Assembly (NCBI RefSeq): GCF_025961205.1 | Contig: NZ_JAOQNH010000001.1 | Coordinates: forward strand, 434,001-498,000 | Length of the DNA: 64,000 nt | From: Azospirillum fermentarium | GTDB taxonomy: Bacteria; Pseudomonadota; Alphaproteobacteria; Azospirillales; Azospirillaceae | Direction: 5' to 3' | In this document: in pieces, positions 1 to 8,613 of the stretch | Layout of the letters: each line of letters begins with the position of its first letter | Position numbering within the stretch: the first letter of the stretch is position 1 | Notes under the pieces: model-generated | Seen by the model: only the letters and a program-made list of their open reading frames with translations | Told to the model about the DNA's origin: nothing | The model's database searches: none | Position numbers and translations under genes: made by a program

Positions 1-554
1 GCATCGACGGCCAGCTTCACCTGCTTCAGAACCTCGAAATCCTGCACCGGGTCGGACACCGCCCTGGTCAGGGATTTACGGGTGGACGACAGCTTGGGGT
101 CGAAGCTGAGCACGTCGATCGCCAGGGTCAGCGGCGAAAGCGCGGTCCCCACCGCCCCGCCCCATGCGGCGCTGGCCGCATCCTTGGCCTTGCGGGTGGT
201 CAGAATGCTCTGGTCGCGTGTGCCGTAATCGAACCAACGCCCCTGATCGCAGACCGACACGTTGTGGCCGTTCACGGTGGCGGCGGTGATGCGGATGCAA
301 TCGTAACTCTTGATCGCATTGGCATTGCCGGAAAAAAAGCCAACCGCATCGGCCTGTTTGTCCGTCGTCTTGATGATCTCGGTCGGGTTCCCCTTCTCAT
401 CCTTCTTATAGACGACGTACAGCTCGCTCTTGCCGTAAAGCTGGCCGATGTCTTTCAAGTCTTCCGGCTTGACGGTCAGAGGGGACAATTTCCGTTCCGC
501 ACACCCGGCAAGCAGAACGGCACACACCACCGGAACGGCAATCGCTTTCATCAT
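1..554 (-). CDS. Lipoprotein, 3' part beyond the window edge
   Basis: An open frame reads from an ATG-ATG pair at 554 to the left edge without a stop, giving about 184 visible residues. The N-terminus (MMKAIAVPVVCAVLLAGCAE) is a short hydrophobic signal ending in an LAGC lipobox, so the product is probably a lipid-anchored envelope protein with Cys18 as the acylated residue. After the signal the chain is hydrophilic and has a Gly/Ala-rich stretch (AAWGGAVGTALSPLTLAID) that could be a weak membrane-associating segment. I do not recognise the family. The start could be either of the two adjacent ATG codons. No clear Shine-Dalgarno sequence precedes it. Base composition is slightly less GC-rich than the following genes. 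Confidence 0.7.
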   Translation of the reverse strand, partial: MMKAIAVPVVCAVLLAGCAERKLSPLTVKPEDLKDIGQLYGKSELYVVYKKDEKGNPTEIIKTTDKQADAVGFFSGNANAIKSYDCIRITAATVNGHNVSVCDQGRWFDYGTRDQSILTTRKAKDAASAAWGGAVGTALSPLTLAIDVLSFDPKLSSTRKSLTRAVSDPVQDFEVLKQVKLAVD

Positions 555-667
555 GGAACCCCGAACGACGGAAGGGGGCGCCCCATGGCCTTCCGGTTTT
601 CCCCGGACGGGAGGGGCGCCATCAGGGCACCCTAGGAAACCCAACGGAGGGGCAGCAATTGGGGGAT

Positions 668-690
668 TTTCCCCATAACGTATGGGGAAA
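668..690. terminator. Perfect hairpin downstream of the P1 peptidase gene
   Basis: Arms TTTCCCCATA and TATGGGGAAA (10 bp, perfect) enclose a 3-nt loop. It lies just after the stop codon of the minus-strand P1 peptidase gene and before the lipoprotein gene, where a terminator is expected. The T-tract on the minus strand is short, so an operator role for the lipoprotein gene is also possible. Confidence 0.4.
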
Positions 691-717
691 TGCGCGCAAC
701 CACATGCACACAAACGA

Positions 718-1746
718 TTATCCGCGATAACGTTCCCGGTACGACGGGAAGCGCCCCAACGAGCGTGCCTCCCACACCGCCCGCCCGATGGCGCGGGCGA
801 CGCAATCGGCGGCCAGCGCCCCCAGCCGGGCCAGCGTCAGCGGCGGGTTATCCCCCAGCCCCAGCCGCCCGGTGGACAGGGCGAACAGGGTGTCGCCGTC
901 GAAGGGAGTGTGAACCGGGCGGATGGCACGGGCAAAACCGTCGTGGGCCATGGTTGCCAGCCGCAGCGCCTGCGCCTTGGTCAGCGTGGCGTTGGTGGCG
1001 ACGACGCCGATGGTGGTGTTGGCCCCCGCCACCGCGGAATCCATGAAGGGCATGGCCGGATCGGGCGGCACCGGGCCGGCGGGCGGGATCTGGCCGCCCA
1101 TTTCCTCCGCCATCTCCCACGCCCAGGCCCACAGGGTGTCCGTTCCCGGCATCACCACCGATCCCACCGGGTTGACCGCGATCAGCGCCGCCACCTGATA
1201 GCCGTCGGCGCTGATGATCGAGGCCGATCCCAGACCGCCCTTGATGTCGCCGGCCTTGGCCCCCAGCCCGGCCCCGGCGTTGCCCAGGGCGAAATCCAGC
1301 CCTTGTTCCGTCAGTGCCGTTTCACAGGCGGAATAGGCAAGGCGGCGGTACGGCGGATCGTCCCCCCACCCCTTGTCGCCGCCGTTCAGCAGGTCGAACA
1401 GCACCGCCGCCGGCACGATGGGCACCCGCTGGTCCCCAACGGCAAAGCCGCGGCCCCGGCCCGCCAGCCACCCCATCGCCCCCGATGCGGCATCCAGGCC
1501 GAAGGCGGACCCGCCGGTCAGCACCACCGCATCCACCCCCTCCACCAGACAGGTGGGGTTCAGGGCATCGGTTTCCCGCGTGCCGGGGGCGCCGCCGCGC
1601 ACGTCCACCGCCGCCCCCGCCGGTTCGTCGGGCAGCACCACGGTCACCCCGCTCCACGCCCGCGCGTCCTCGGCGTTGCCGACGCGCAGGCCGTCAACGT
1701 CGGTCAGGCGGTTGCGGGGGCCGGGACGGAAGGGGCCGAGCACCAC
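718..1746 (-). CDS. P1 family peptidase (DmpA/NylC-type N-terminal nucleophile hydrolase)
   Basis: The 342-residue product matches the P1 peptidase family, which includes DmpA-type aminopeptidases and NylC-type amide hydrolases. These proteins cleave themselves at an internal Asn-Thr or Gly-Ser bond and expose the catalytic nucleophile. The signature is visible: GANTTIGVVATNA near residues 241-253, giving a likely cut between Asn243 and Thr244. The N-terminal RNRLTDVDGLRVGNAED and the glycine-rich VLTGGSAFGLDAASG (about 75-89) are also typical. There is no signal peptide, so it should be cytoplasmic. The natural substrate (small peptide, D-amino amide or oligo-amide) cannot be read from the sequence. 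It ends 10 nt upstream of the regulator gene that follows on the same strand but shows no functional link with it. Confidence 0.85.
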   Translation of the reverse strand: MVLGPFRPGPRNRLTDVDGLRVGNAEDARAWSGVTVVLPDEPAGAAVDVRGGAPGTRETDALNPTCLVEGVDAVVLTGGSAFGLDAASGAMGWLAGRGRGFAVGDQRVPIVPAAVLFDLLNGGDKGWGDDPPYRRLAYSACETALTEQGLDFALGNAGAGLGAKAGDIKGGLGSASIISADGYQVAALIAVNPVGSVVMPGTDTLWAWAWEMAEEMGGQIPPAGPVPPDPAMPFMDSAVAGANTTIGVVATNATLTKAQALRLATMAHDGFARAIRPVHTPFDGDTLFALSTGRLGLGDNPPLTLARLGALAADCVARAIGRAVWEARSLGRFPSYRERYRG

Positions 1747-1755
1747 GGACGGGCC

Positions 1756-2559
1756 TCAGCAGCCTTCGGCCATATCGTAGATGGCATCGAGGTCGGCGAT
1801 CAGCACCTTGTTGCCTTCCTGCAACGAGATGGTGCCGGCGGTTTTCAACTGGGTGAAGGTGCGGCTGACGGTTTCGGTGGTCAGCCCCAGGTAATCGGCG
1901 ATGTCCGCCCGGCTCATGGGCACATAGACGGGGTTTTCCTTGTGCCCCCGCCGGGCCGCCCGCTGGGACAGCATGATGAGGAAGGAGCAGATCTTTTCCT
2001 TGGCCGTCTTGCGCCCCAGCAGCAGCATCTGATCCTGCGCCGCCGCCAGCTCGTTGGAGGCCATGGAGAACAGCCGCCGCTGCATCTTGGGGAATTCGTC
2101 CATCAGCGCCTCCATCTTCCGCCGCGGGAAGCGGCAGAGGGTACAGGCGGTGACGGTTTCGGCGCTGTAGGCGTAGCTTTCGTTGACCGCCAGCCCCAGG
2201 AAATCGCCGGTGGCGACGAAGCCGGTGATCTGGCGCCGCCCGTCGGGCAACAGCTTGTAGAGTTTCACCGTTCCCGATGTAACGTTGTAGAGGGTGTCCG
2301 CCGCATCGCCCTCGCCGAACACGGTCTGGTTCGCTTCCACCCGCACGGTCTGAATGATGTCGGCCAGCCGGCGGACTTCTTCCGGGTCGAGGGCGGCACA
2401 GATGGTCAGGCTGCGCACCGGACAGGCGCCGCATGGGTTCATTTCGGTCACGGCGCCCTTCTCGCGGGCGCGGCCCATGTCAAACGGAGGCATTGCGGCA
2501 CCACGCCAAATCCGGCAACGGCCCCCATCATGGTCATATTCCTGACACTTCGCAACCAT
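1756..2559 (-). CDS. FNR/FnrN-type oxygen-sensing transcriptional regulator
   Basis: This is a Crp/Fnr-family protein of up to 267 residues. An N-terminal cysteine cluster C-X2-C-X7-C (CGACPVRSLTIC, about residues 43-54) plus cysteines near 139 and 142 fit an oxygen-labile 4Fe-4S cluster. A cyclic-nucleotide-like beta-barrel follows. The C-terminal helix-turn-helix (ADYLGLTTETVSR, about 211-223) carries the E-x2-S-R recognition residues that bind TTGAT-N4-ATCAA boxes. Such boxes occur in this window upstream of ccoN and probably ccoG. The gene lies directly downstream of ccoS, so it is placed to control the oxidase genes under low oxygen. The start is uncertain: ATG codons at 2493 or 2442 would give a more usual length, and none has a good ribosome-binding site. 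Confidence 0.85.
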   Translation of the reverse strand: MVAKCQEYDHDGGRCRIWRGAAMPPFDMGRAREKGAVTEMNPCGACPVRSLTICAALDPEEVRRLADIIQTVRVEANQTVFGEGDAADTLYNVTSGTVKLYKLLPDGRRQITGFVATGDFLGLAVNESYAYSAETVTACTLCRFPRRKMEALMDEFPKMQRRLFSMASNELAAAQDQMLLLGRKTAKEKICSFLIMLSQRAARRGHKENPVYVPMSRADIADYLGLTTETVSRTFTQLKTAGTISLQEGNKVLIADLDAIYDMAEGC

Positions 2560-2613
2560 GGCAGCGGGGGTAGCGGCTATTTTGCAAATCCCGTGCCTGT
2601 TGCCGGGAAAGAC

Positions 2614-2814
2614 TCATCGCTTGTCCTCCGTCACGCCCCCCGCCACGGGCCGGACCGGCGGAGCCGGGGGGACATCGCCGTCGTCGAACAGGATACGGTG
2701 GGCCGCCCCGTCCAGATCATCGAACTGGCCCGACTTCAGTGCCCACAGAAACCCCGCCAGGGCCAGAAGGCCCAGGCTGAGAGCGGCTGCAATCAAATAG
2801 AGAAGCTCGGTCAC
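2614..2814 (-). CDS. ccoS: cbb3-type cytochrome oxidase assembly protein CcoS
   Basis: A 66-residue protein with one N-terminal transmembrane helix (about residues 3-25) followed by the typical SGQFDDLDGAAHRILFDD segment. CcoS is a small inner-membrane factor needed for cofactor insertion into cbb3 oxidase. The start is GTG at 2814 with GGAAGG six bases upstream. It is the last gene of ccoGHIS. The reading frame of ccoI upstream continues 98 nt into this gene in another frame, so the two genes overlap. An FNR-type regulator gene follows. Confidence 0.9.
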   Translation of the reverse strand: MTELLYLIAAALSLGLLALAGFLWALKSGQFDDLDGAAHRILFDDGDVPPAPPVRPVAGGVTEDKR

Positions 2815-5197
2815 GGCATCCTTCCTTCAAGCCCCGGCTGCGGCTGAGCCGCAACGCGTTGACGATCACCAGCAGCGACGACGACGACATGGCCAGCGCC
2901 GCCAGCAGCGGCGTCAGCATTCCCGCCATGGCCAGCGGCACGGCACAGATGTTGTAAACGATGGCGATGGCGAAATTCTGGCGGACCAGAACCCCCGATT
3001 GCCGCGACACCGCCAGCGCCTCGGCGATGGGGGACAGGTTGCGGCCCTGGAACACCACGTCCGCCGCCGTCTGGCTGACATCCACCGCCGTGGACGGCGA
3101 CATGGACACCGTGGCCGCGGCCAGGGCCGGGGCGTCGTTCAGCCCGTCGCCCACCATCAGCACCCGCCGCCCCGCCGCCGTCAGGGCGTGCAGCGCGTCG
3201 GTCTTGTCGGTGGGGCTTTGCGCCGCCTTCCAATCGTCGATGCCCAGCGCCCCGGCCACCGCGCGCACCGCACCGGGACGGTCGCCCGACAGCAGCGACA
3301 CCGCCATGCCACGGGCCTTCAGCACCGCCACCACCGCCGCGGCGTCGGGCCGGGGGGTGTCGGTGAAGCCGATGCGCACCGGGGCGTGGCCGGGACGGGC
3401 CAGCCACAACTCCGGCCCCGCCGCCATGGCATCGTCATCCGCCGTGGACGCAGCCCCGGTGAACACCCGGCTGCCCAGGCGGATCTCCCCGTCGTCGGTG
3501 TCCAGCGCCAGGCCGGCGCCCGGCACCTCGCGCACGCCCGCCGTCACCGGCACGCCGGGCACCGCGCGCACCAGCGCGCGGGCCAGCGGGTGGCGGCTGG
3601 CCCCGGCCATGCCGGCGGCAAGCCGCAGGACGGCGGCGTCGATGCCCGACAGGCGCGCTTCCGGGCGGCCTTCGGTCAGGGTGCCGGTCTTGTCGAACAC
3701 CACGGTGTCGATGGTGGCCAGCCGTTCCAGCGCCGTGGCGGATTTCAGCAGAATGCCCTGGCGCATCAGCCGGCCCGACGCGATGACCTGCACCACCGGC
3801 ACCGCCAGCGCCAGCGCGCAGGGGCAGGTGATGATCAGCACCGCCACCGCGTTCATCAGCGCGTCCTGCCATTCCACCCGGCCCAGGAAGAACCAGCCGA
3901 GGAAGGTGGACAAGGCCGCCACATGCACCACCGGGGCATAGAGCCGCGACACCCGGTCGGCGATGGCGACGTATTTGGCGCGGCCCTGCTCCGCCACCTC
4001 CATCAGCCGGACGATCTCGGCCAGCAGCGTGCCCTCGCCCACCGCGGTGACGGTCAGGCGCAGAGGTGCCGTCAGATTCATCATGCCGGCGAACACCCGG
4101 TCGCCCGGCTTCACCGCGTTCGGCACCGTCTCGCCCGTGATGAGGGCTGTGTCCAGGTCGGACACGCCGTCCAGCACCACCCCGTCCACCGGCACCCGTT
4201 CGCCCATGGCGACCAGCACCGTTGCCCCCGGCTCCACCTGTTCCGGCGGACGGATGGAGGAACGCCCGTCGGCCCCCAGCACCGTCACCGCCGTGGCCTG
4301 CAGCCCCAGCAGATGCTCCGCCGCCGAGCGCGCCCGGCCCCGCGCCCGCTGGTCGAGGTAGCGCCCGATCAGCAGGAAGAACAGCAGCATCACCGCCCCG
4401 TCGAAATAGGCGTGCAGGCCGCTGTTCATGGTCTCGTACAGGCTCATGCCCGTGGCGAGCAGGACGCCGATGGTGATGGGCACGTCCATGTTGGTGCGCC
4501 CGCGCCGCAGGGCGGCAAAGGCCGACCGGGCAAAGGGCCGCACGCAATAGGCAATCGCCGGCAGGCAGATCAGCGCCGACAGCCAGTGCATCAGGTCGCG
4601 GGTCGCCGGCCCCATGCCCTGGGTGTAGCCGGCCCATACCGAGACCGACAGCAGCATGACGTTGGACGCGGCGAACCCCGCCACCGCCATGGCGCGCAGC
4701 AGTTCCGTCTCGGTCTTCTTCTGCGCGTTGCCCAGCCGGCCGGGGTCGAAGGGCACGGCGCGGTAACCCAGCCGCGTCACCACATCCACCACGCCGTTGG
4801 CGTCGGCCTCGCCCGTGTTCCAGCGGATGGTCAGGCGGCGGGTGGTCATGTTCATCCGCGCCTGCACCACCCCCGGCTGGCGGGCCAGCACCGTTTCGAT
4901 CAGCCAGACACAGGCCGCGCACTGCAGCCCGTCGATCATCAGGTGCAGCGACGCGGTGCCGTCGCCGCCGTCATGGGCGTGGGGGGCATAGTCGATGGCG
5001 GGCGCGTCGGCGTCGGGGCGCAGGGGCCGGGCGGCGGGATCGACGGTGCGGCGGTCGTAATACCGCTCCAGCCCCAGCCCGCGCACCATGTCGTAGGCCG
5101 CGGCACACCCCGAACAGCAGAAGGAGCCTGCCCCGGATTCCGGTGCAGGCTCCACGCCAACGGGCAGTTCCTGCCCGCAGTGCTGGCAGCAGGTCAT
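2717..5197 (-). CDS. ccoI: Cu+-exporting P1B-type ATPase for cbb3 oxidase assembly (CcoI/FixI)
   Basis: An 826-residue copper P-type ATPase that supplies copper for the CuB site of cbb3 oxidase. Visible parts are an N-terminal cysteine pair region (CCQHCG, FCCSGC), a heavy-metal-associated domain with CAAC (93-96), about eight membrane helices, the CPC metal site (458-460), the phosphorylation loop DKTGTLTEG with Asp502, and the hinge GDGLND (683-688). It starts 2 nt after the stop of ccoH, indicating one transcript. The last roughly 35 residues, after NALRLSRSRG, are hydrophilic and unlike the usual end of the family. They are encoded by the DNA that also encodes the start of ccoS, so the C-terminal tail may be a read-through extension. 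Confidence 0.92.
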   Translation of the reverse strand: MTCCQHCGQELPVGVEPAPESGAGSFCCSGCAAAYDMVRGLGLERYYDRRTVDPAARPLRPDADAPAIDYAPHAHDGGDGTASLHLMIDGLQCAACVWLIETVLARQPGVVQARMNMTTRRLTIRWNTGEADANGVVDVVTRLGYRAVPFDPGRLGNAQKKTETELLRAMAVAGFAASNVMLLSVSVWAGYTQGMGPATRDLMHWLSALICLPAIAYCVRPFARSAFAALRRGRTNMDVPITIGVLLATGMSLYETMNSGLHAYFDGAVMLLFFLLIGRYLDQRARGRARSAAEHLLGLQATAVTVLGADGRSSIRPPEQVEPGATVLVAMGERVPVDGVVLDGVSDLDTALITGETVPNAVKPGDRVFAGMMNLTAPLRLTVTAVGEGTLLAEIVRLMEVAEQGRAKYVAIADRVSRLYAPVVHVAALSTFLGWFFLGRVEWQDALMNAVAVLIITCPCALALAVPVVQVIASGRLMRQGILLKSATALERLATIDTVVFDKTGTLTEGRPEARLSGIDAAVLRLAAGMAGASRHPLARALVRAVPGVPVTAGVREVPGAGLALDTDDGEIRLGSRVFTGAASTADDDAMAAGPELWLARPGHAPVRIGFTDTPRPDAAAVVAVLKARGMAVSLLSGDRPGAVRAVAGALGIDDWKAAQSPTDKTDALHALTAAGRRVLMVGDGLNDAPALAAATVSMSPSTAVDVSQTAADVVFQGRNLSPIAEALAVSRQSGVLVRQNFAIAIVYNICAVPLAMAGMLTPLLAALAMSSSSLLVIVNALRLSRSRGLKEGCRDRASLFDCSRSQPGPSGPGGVSVGTEVGPVR

Positions 5198-5199
5198 GG

Positions 5200-5730
5200 T
5201 TACTGGACCCAGACTCGCTTCTGATCCTGATAGTCGCCGGTGGAATGGTCGATCTTCACCCGCATGTCCCAGACGCCGGCCATGGCGAATTCGACCGGCT
5301 GGGCATAGCGCCCCTCGCCCAGGTAGGGGAGGTCGAGGGTCTGGTCATAGCCCTGGTTGGTCGGGCGCGTGAACGAGACGGTGACGCGGGCATCCTTCAG
5401 CAGGTTGCCGTACTTGTCGTGAAGCGTCACGGCCACCAGACCCTTGCGGTCCTCGGGGCTGGTGAAGTCCAGCGATACCTTCCACGCGCGGGCCGCCTGG
5501 GCACGCGCGCCGGCAAGGTCATCGTTGTACTTGATGCCCTTCATGAAGTGTTCTTCGGTTTCCAGCCCGGTGTAGGTGGAGGTGGCGACGTAGATCATCA
5601 CCCCGTTCACCGCAAGAACAACCATAAAGGCGGCGACGAAAATCCAGGGAATATACCAGCCGGGGGCCCGCGAACGGCCCCCCGGCGATGATTGCCCCTG
5701 GTTCAACGATGGCACGGACGTCATGGGCAT
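5200..5730 (-). CDS. ccoH: FixH/CcoH family cbb3 oxidase assembly protein
   Basis: A 176-residue protein with a short N-terminal tail, one transmembrane helix (WYIPWIFVAAFMVVLAVNGV, about 25-45) and a periplasmic domain of the FixH fold. The motif ATSTYTGLETEEHFMKG right after the helix is characteristic of FixH. FixH/CcoH binds and stabilises assembling cbb3 subunits in the membrane. The gene lies between ccoG (23 nt upstream) and ccoI (2 nt downstream), the standard ccoGHIS order. Either ATG at 5730 or the in-frame ATG at 5724 could be the start. Confidence 0.9.
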   Translation of the reverse strand: MPMTSVPSLNQGQSSPGGRSRAPGWYIPWIFVAAFMVVLAVNGVMIYVATSTYTGLETEEHFMKGIKYNDDLAGARAQAARAWKVSLDFTSPEDRKGLVAVTLHDKYGNLLKDARVTVSFTRPTNQGYDQTLDLPYLGEGRYAQPVEFAMAGVWDMRVKIDHSTGDYQDQKRVWVQ

Positions 5731-5753
5731 TACCCGGTCCTAAGTGTCGGAGA

Positions 5754-7226
5754 TCAGTTGCCCGGCCCCATGAACACCGTCTCATACCGGGCGGTCTCAC
5801 CATTGGCCGAGGTCAGCGTGAAGGTAAGCCCCATCGACGCGCCATGCAAACTCGACGTGGGCACGGTCACAAAGATTCGATAGGTGGCGACCGAATCCGG
5901 GGCCGCCGACAGCTTCAGCCCGGTGGAAACCTTGCCCTGGTCCTCGCCGGCCACGGCCAGTTCGGCCCCGGCCAGACCGCCCACGGTCAAGGTGTACTCC
6001 CGCGGGTCGCGGGTCATGTTGGAGATCTTGAAGGTGTACGCGTTGCGGATGGACCCGTCGGAGAGGGCCACGTACAGCGGCGCCCGGTCGCGCAGCACCG
6101 AGATGTCCAGCCCCGGCTTGAACACCAGCCCGGCGGCGATCGCCCCCATCACCACCGTCATCATGGCGGCATAAATGATGGTGCGCGGACGGATCAGACG
6201 GATCGGCACCCGCTTGCCCGCCGTGCCCTGCGACACCTGATTGAGCTGGGTGTCGAAGCGCACCAGATTGCCGGGCCGCCCGATCTTGTGCATCACCTCG
6301 TTGCAGGCGTCCACGCACAGGCCGCAGCCGATGCAGCCCATCTGCATGCCGTCGCGGATGTCGATGCCGGTGGGGCACACCTGGACGCAGGCGAAGCAGT
6401 CGATGCAGTCGCCGTGGCCCGCGGCCACCCGCTCGTCCCACGTCTGCGACTTGCGGATGGGCGCCCGGCCCTCGCCCCGCCAGTCCTCATAGGTGACGAT
6501 CAGGCTTTCCTCGTCGGTCATGGCGCTCTGGAACCGCGGCCAGGGGCACATGTAGAGGCACACCTGCTCACGCGCGTAGCCGGCCAGGATGAAGGTGGTG
6601 GCGGTGAACAGGCCGATGAAGCCGATGGCGGTGGAACTGGCCTGGAACCGCAGCATCTCAGCAACCAGGGTCGGCGCGTCGGTGAAATAGAAGATCCACG
6701 CCCCGCCGGTCAGCAGCGAGATCAGCAGCCACGCGGCGTTCTTGGCCGCCTTCTTGCGGAACTTGCTCCAGCCCCAGGGCTGCTGGTCCAGACGGATGCG
6801 CTCGCCGCGGTCGCCTTCGATCTTGCGCTCGACCCACACGAACAGGTCGGTCCAAACCGTCTGCGGGCAGGCGTAGCCGCACCACAGACGCCCGGCCAAC
6901 GCCGTCGCCAGGAACAGCCCGATGGCCGACACGATCAGCACGCCGGTCAGGTAATAGATCTGCTGCGGCCACAGCTCGACGAAGAACAGGTAGAAGCGGC
7001 GGTTGGCCAGATCCAGCAGCACCGCCTGATCCGGCGCATGGCCGCCCCGGTCCCAGCGCACCCACGGCAGGATGTAGTAGATGCCGAGCAGGACGAACAG
7101 CGCCGCCCATTTCAGGCGCCGGAAGGTGCCGGACACCGCGCGCGGATAGACCTTGGAATGCTTGTTGTAGAGGGAGCGGGAGGCGCGTTTTTCAGCCTTC
7201 GGCTGAGAGTCGGAAGCCGTGCTCAT
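5754..7226 (-). CDS. ccoG: cbb3 oxidase accessory protein CcoG (RdxA/FixG), polyferredoxin-type membrane protein
   Basis: A 490-residue protein that is the first gene of ccoGHIS. It has several membrane helices in the first 220 residues, a periplasm-proximal cysteine motif WCGYACPQTVW (about 115-125), and two 4Fe-4S ferredoxin motifs: Cys274, 277, 280, 284 and Cys298, 301, 304, 308 (CIGCGLCVDAC). A C-terminal Ig-like domain follows another helix. The family is known to reduce Cu2+ for delivery to the oxidase. The ATG at 7226 gives the usual N-terminus. A candidate FNR box lies about 185 nt upstream at 7409-7422. Confidence 0.93.
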   Translation of the reverse strand: MSTASDSQPKAEKRASRSLYNKHSKVYPRAVSGTFRRLKWAALFVLLGIYYILPWVRWDRGGHAPDQAVLLDLANRRFYLFFVELWPQQIYYLTGVLIVSAIGLFLATALAGRLWCGYACPQTVWTDLFVWVERKIEGDRGERIRLDQQPWGWSKFRKKAAKNAAWLLISLLTGGAWIFYFTDAPTLVAEMLRFQASSTAIGFIGLFTATTFILAGYAREQVCLYMCPWPRFQSAMTDEESLIVTYEDWRGEGRAPIRKSQTWDERVAAGHGDCIDCFACVQVCPTGIDIRDGMQMGCIGCGLCVDACNEVMHKIGRPGNLVRFDTQLNQVSQGTAGKRVPIRLIRPRTIIYAAMMTVVMGAIAAGLVFKPGLDISVLRDRAPLYVALSDGSIRNAYTFKISNMTRDPREYTLTVGGLAGAELAVAGEDQGKVSTGLKLSAAPDSVATYRIFVTVPTSSLHGASMGLTFTLTSANGETARYETVFMGPGN

Positions 7227-7408
7227 AATCCTGCCTTCTCGTGCCCGCCCATGGTCCGCAGCCGGGCCGTGGCGGTGTGGTGGGCCTTGTCGGACCGCCG
7301 CGCGGCCCCAGGAACGGGGGGCGGCGGGGAAGGAAATCGGTCGTTACGCCTGGCAAAATGGTGCGCGTGGCCGCGCCCGGACTATGGCGGCGCGGTGCCG
7401 CAGGGGCA

Positions 7409-7422
7409 TTGCGATGGATCAA
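7409..7422 (-). promoter_or_regulatory. Candidate FNR/FixK box upstream of ccoG
   Basis: TTGCGATGGATCAA on the plus strand matches 8 of the 10 specified positions of the consensus TTGAT-N4-ATCAA, with one perfect half-site. It lies about 185 nt upstream of the ccoG start. The position is plausible for oxygen control of ccoGHIS but is weaker than the site upstream of ccoN. Confidence 0.45.
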
Positions 7423-7483
7423 TGGTCCATAAGACTTTTATCAGAAGCCGCTCATTCCAAGGTCATAGCCCTCAAAAGAGCAT

Positions 7484-7516
7484 AAAAAAAGCGCCGGGGG
7501 ATGTTTCCCCCGGCGC
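7484..7516 (-). terminator. Rho-independent terminator of ccoNOQP
   Basis: A 10-bp perfect stem (GCGCCGGGGG / CCCCCGGCGC, 7491-7500 and 7507-7516) with a 6-nt loop is followed on the minus strand by seven T residues. It lies 28 nt after the ccoP stop codon. Confidence 0.9.
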
Positions 7517-7543
7517 CCTTTTCAGCAGACCTGAAGCGAAGCC

Positions 7544-8428
7544 TTACTGGCCGCCGCCCAGGTTGTGGACGTACACGGCCAGCTGCTTGATGGTCACGTC
7601 GTCCAGACGCTTGGCCCAGTTGGGCATCACGCCGGCGCGGCCGTTGGTGATGGTTTCCATCAGGGTGGCCTTGTCACCGCCGAAGATCCACGAGGCGGTG
7701 TTCAGCGGCGGGGCGCCGACTTCGATGCCGGCCTTCACGCTGCCGATGCCCTTTTCACCGTGGCAGGCGACGCAGTTCTCTTCGAACACGGCCTGACCGG
7801 CCGTCGCCTTGGCGGCGTCGGTCGCACGGTTGGTGAGCGACAGCACGTATTCCGACACCTGATCGATCTGGCCGGCGTTCAGGATGCCGTCCTTGCCGAA
7901 CGCGGTCATGCCGGCCGGGCCGCGGGTATCGGGATCATCCGCACGGATGCCGTGCTGGATGGTCTTGTAGATGTCCGCGGTGGTGCCGCCCCACAGCCAC
8001 ACGTCGTCGGCCAGCGAGGGGAAGCCCTTGGCCCCCTGGCCACCGGCGCCGTGACAGGCCGCGCAGTTCTCGTTGAACATGGTGCGGCCGCCGGCCATGG
8101 CGAAGTTGCGCAGCTCGTTGTCCTTCTGGATCTCATCGACGGACTTCGCCGCGATGGCCGAGGTGAACTTCGACTGGGCCTGCTTCGCCTTGTTCAGGTC
8201 TTCCACGATCTGCTCGCGCATGGTCCAGCCCAGGACGCCGGTCGTGTGCGACTTGCCCAGCGGCCAGGCCGGGTAGAGCACGTAGTACACCAGCGACCAC
8301 GCAATGCAGACGTAGAAGACGTACAGCCACCACTTGGGCAGCGGGTTGTTCAGCTCCTTCAGGCCGTCCCACTCGTGGCCGGTGGTTTCGACGCCGGAGA
8401 GAGCGTCCTTCTCAATATTTCTCGCCAT
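7544..8428 (-). CDS. ccoP: cbb3-type cytochrome c oxidase subunit III, dihaem (CcoP)
   Basis: A 294-residue protein with an N-terminal membrane anchor (PKWWLYVFYVCIAWSLVYYV, about 31-50) and two cytochrome c domains. Haem-binding CxxCH motifs are at Cys122-His126 (CAACH) and Cys219-His223 (CVACH). CcoP receives electrons from soluble cytochrome c and passes them to CcoO and CcoN. It starts 3 nt after the ccoQ stop and ends before a strong terminator, so it is the last gene of the operon. Confidence 0.96.
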   Translation of the reverse strand: MARNIEKDALSGVETTGHEWDGLKELNNPLPKWWLYVFYVCIAWSLVYYVLYPAWPLGKSHTTGVLGWTMREQIVEDLNKAKQAQSKFTSAIAAKSVDEIQKDNELRNFAMAGGRTMFNENCAACHGAGGQGAKGFPSLADDVWLWGGTTADIYKTIQHGIRADDPDTRGPAGMTAFGKDGILNAGQIDQVSEYVLSLTNRATDAAKATAGQAVFEENCVACHGEKGIGSVKAGIEVGAPPLNTASWIFGGDKATLMETITNGRAGVMPNWAKRLDDVTIKQLAVYVHNLGGGQ

Positions 8429-8431
8429 CGC

Positions 8432-8593
8432 CTAAAACTCCTGACCGTCATCCTTGAGCGGAATGCTGGCGGCTTCGTCGAACTTGTTCCTGTTCCCCGG
8501 CCACATGGCGTACGCCATGATCCCGGCGAGCAGAAGCATGAGCCAGAGCGTCCAGAAGGACCGCAGAGCAACCGTGATCGAATCCAAGTCCAT
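8432..8593 (-). CDS. ccoQ: cbb3-type cytochrome oxidase subunit CcoQ
   Basis: A 53-residue reading frame between ccoO and ccoP on the same strand. It has one transmembrane helix (TLWLMLLLAGIMAYAMWP, about 15-32) followed by a charged tail with KFDEAASIPLKDD, as in CcoQ/FixQ, a small stabilising subunit. The ATG at 8593 follows AGGAGGAA seven to eight bases upstream. The frame ends 3 nt before ccoP. It is shorter than the usual ORF-length cut-off, but its position and sequence are diagnostic. Confidence 0.92.
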   Translation of the reverse strand: MDLDSITVALRSFWTLWLMLLLAGIMAYAMWPGNRNKFDEAASIPLKDDGQEF

Positions 8594-8613
8594 GGATTCC
8601 TCCTAGGGGTTGG

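Larger units (their letters stand above)
7227..7543. other. Intergenic region between the ccoNOQP and ccoGHIS operons
   Basis: This 317-nt gap has no plausible gene. It holds the ccoNOQP terminator (7484-7516) and, closer to ccoG, a candidate FNR box (7409-7422). The part nearest ccoG is very GC-rich and is presumably the ccoG leader. Confidence 0.6.

Noticed and set aside
682..2847. Long plus-strand open frame of 721 codons
   Set aside because: It is antisense to the P1 peptidase and FNR-type genes, is rich in His, Arg, Gly and Pro, and has no recognisable domain. GC-rich codon structure keeps the opposite frame open.
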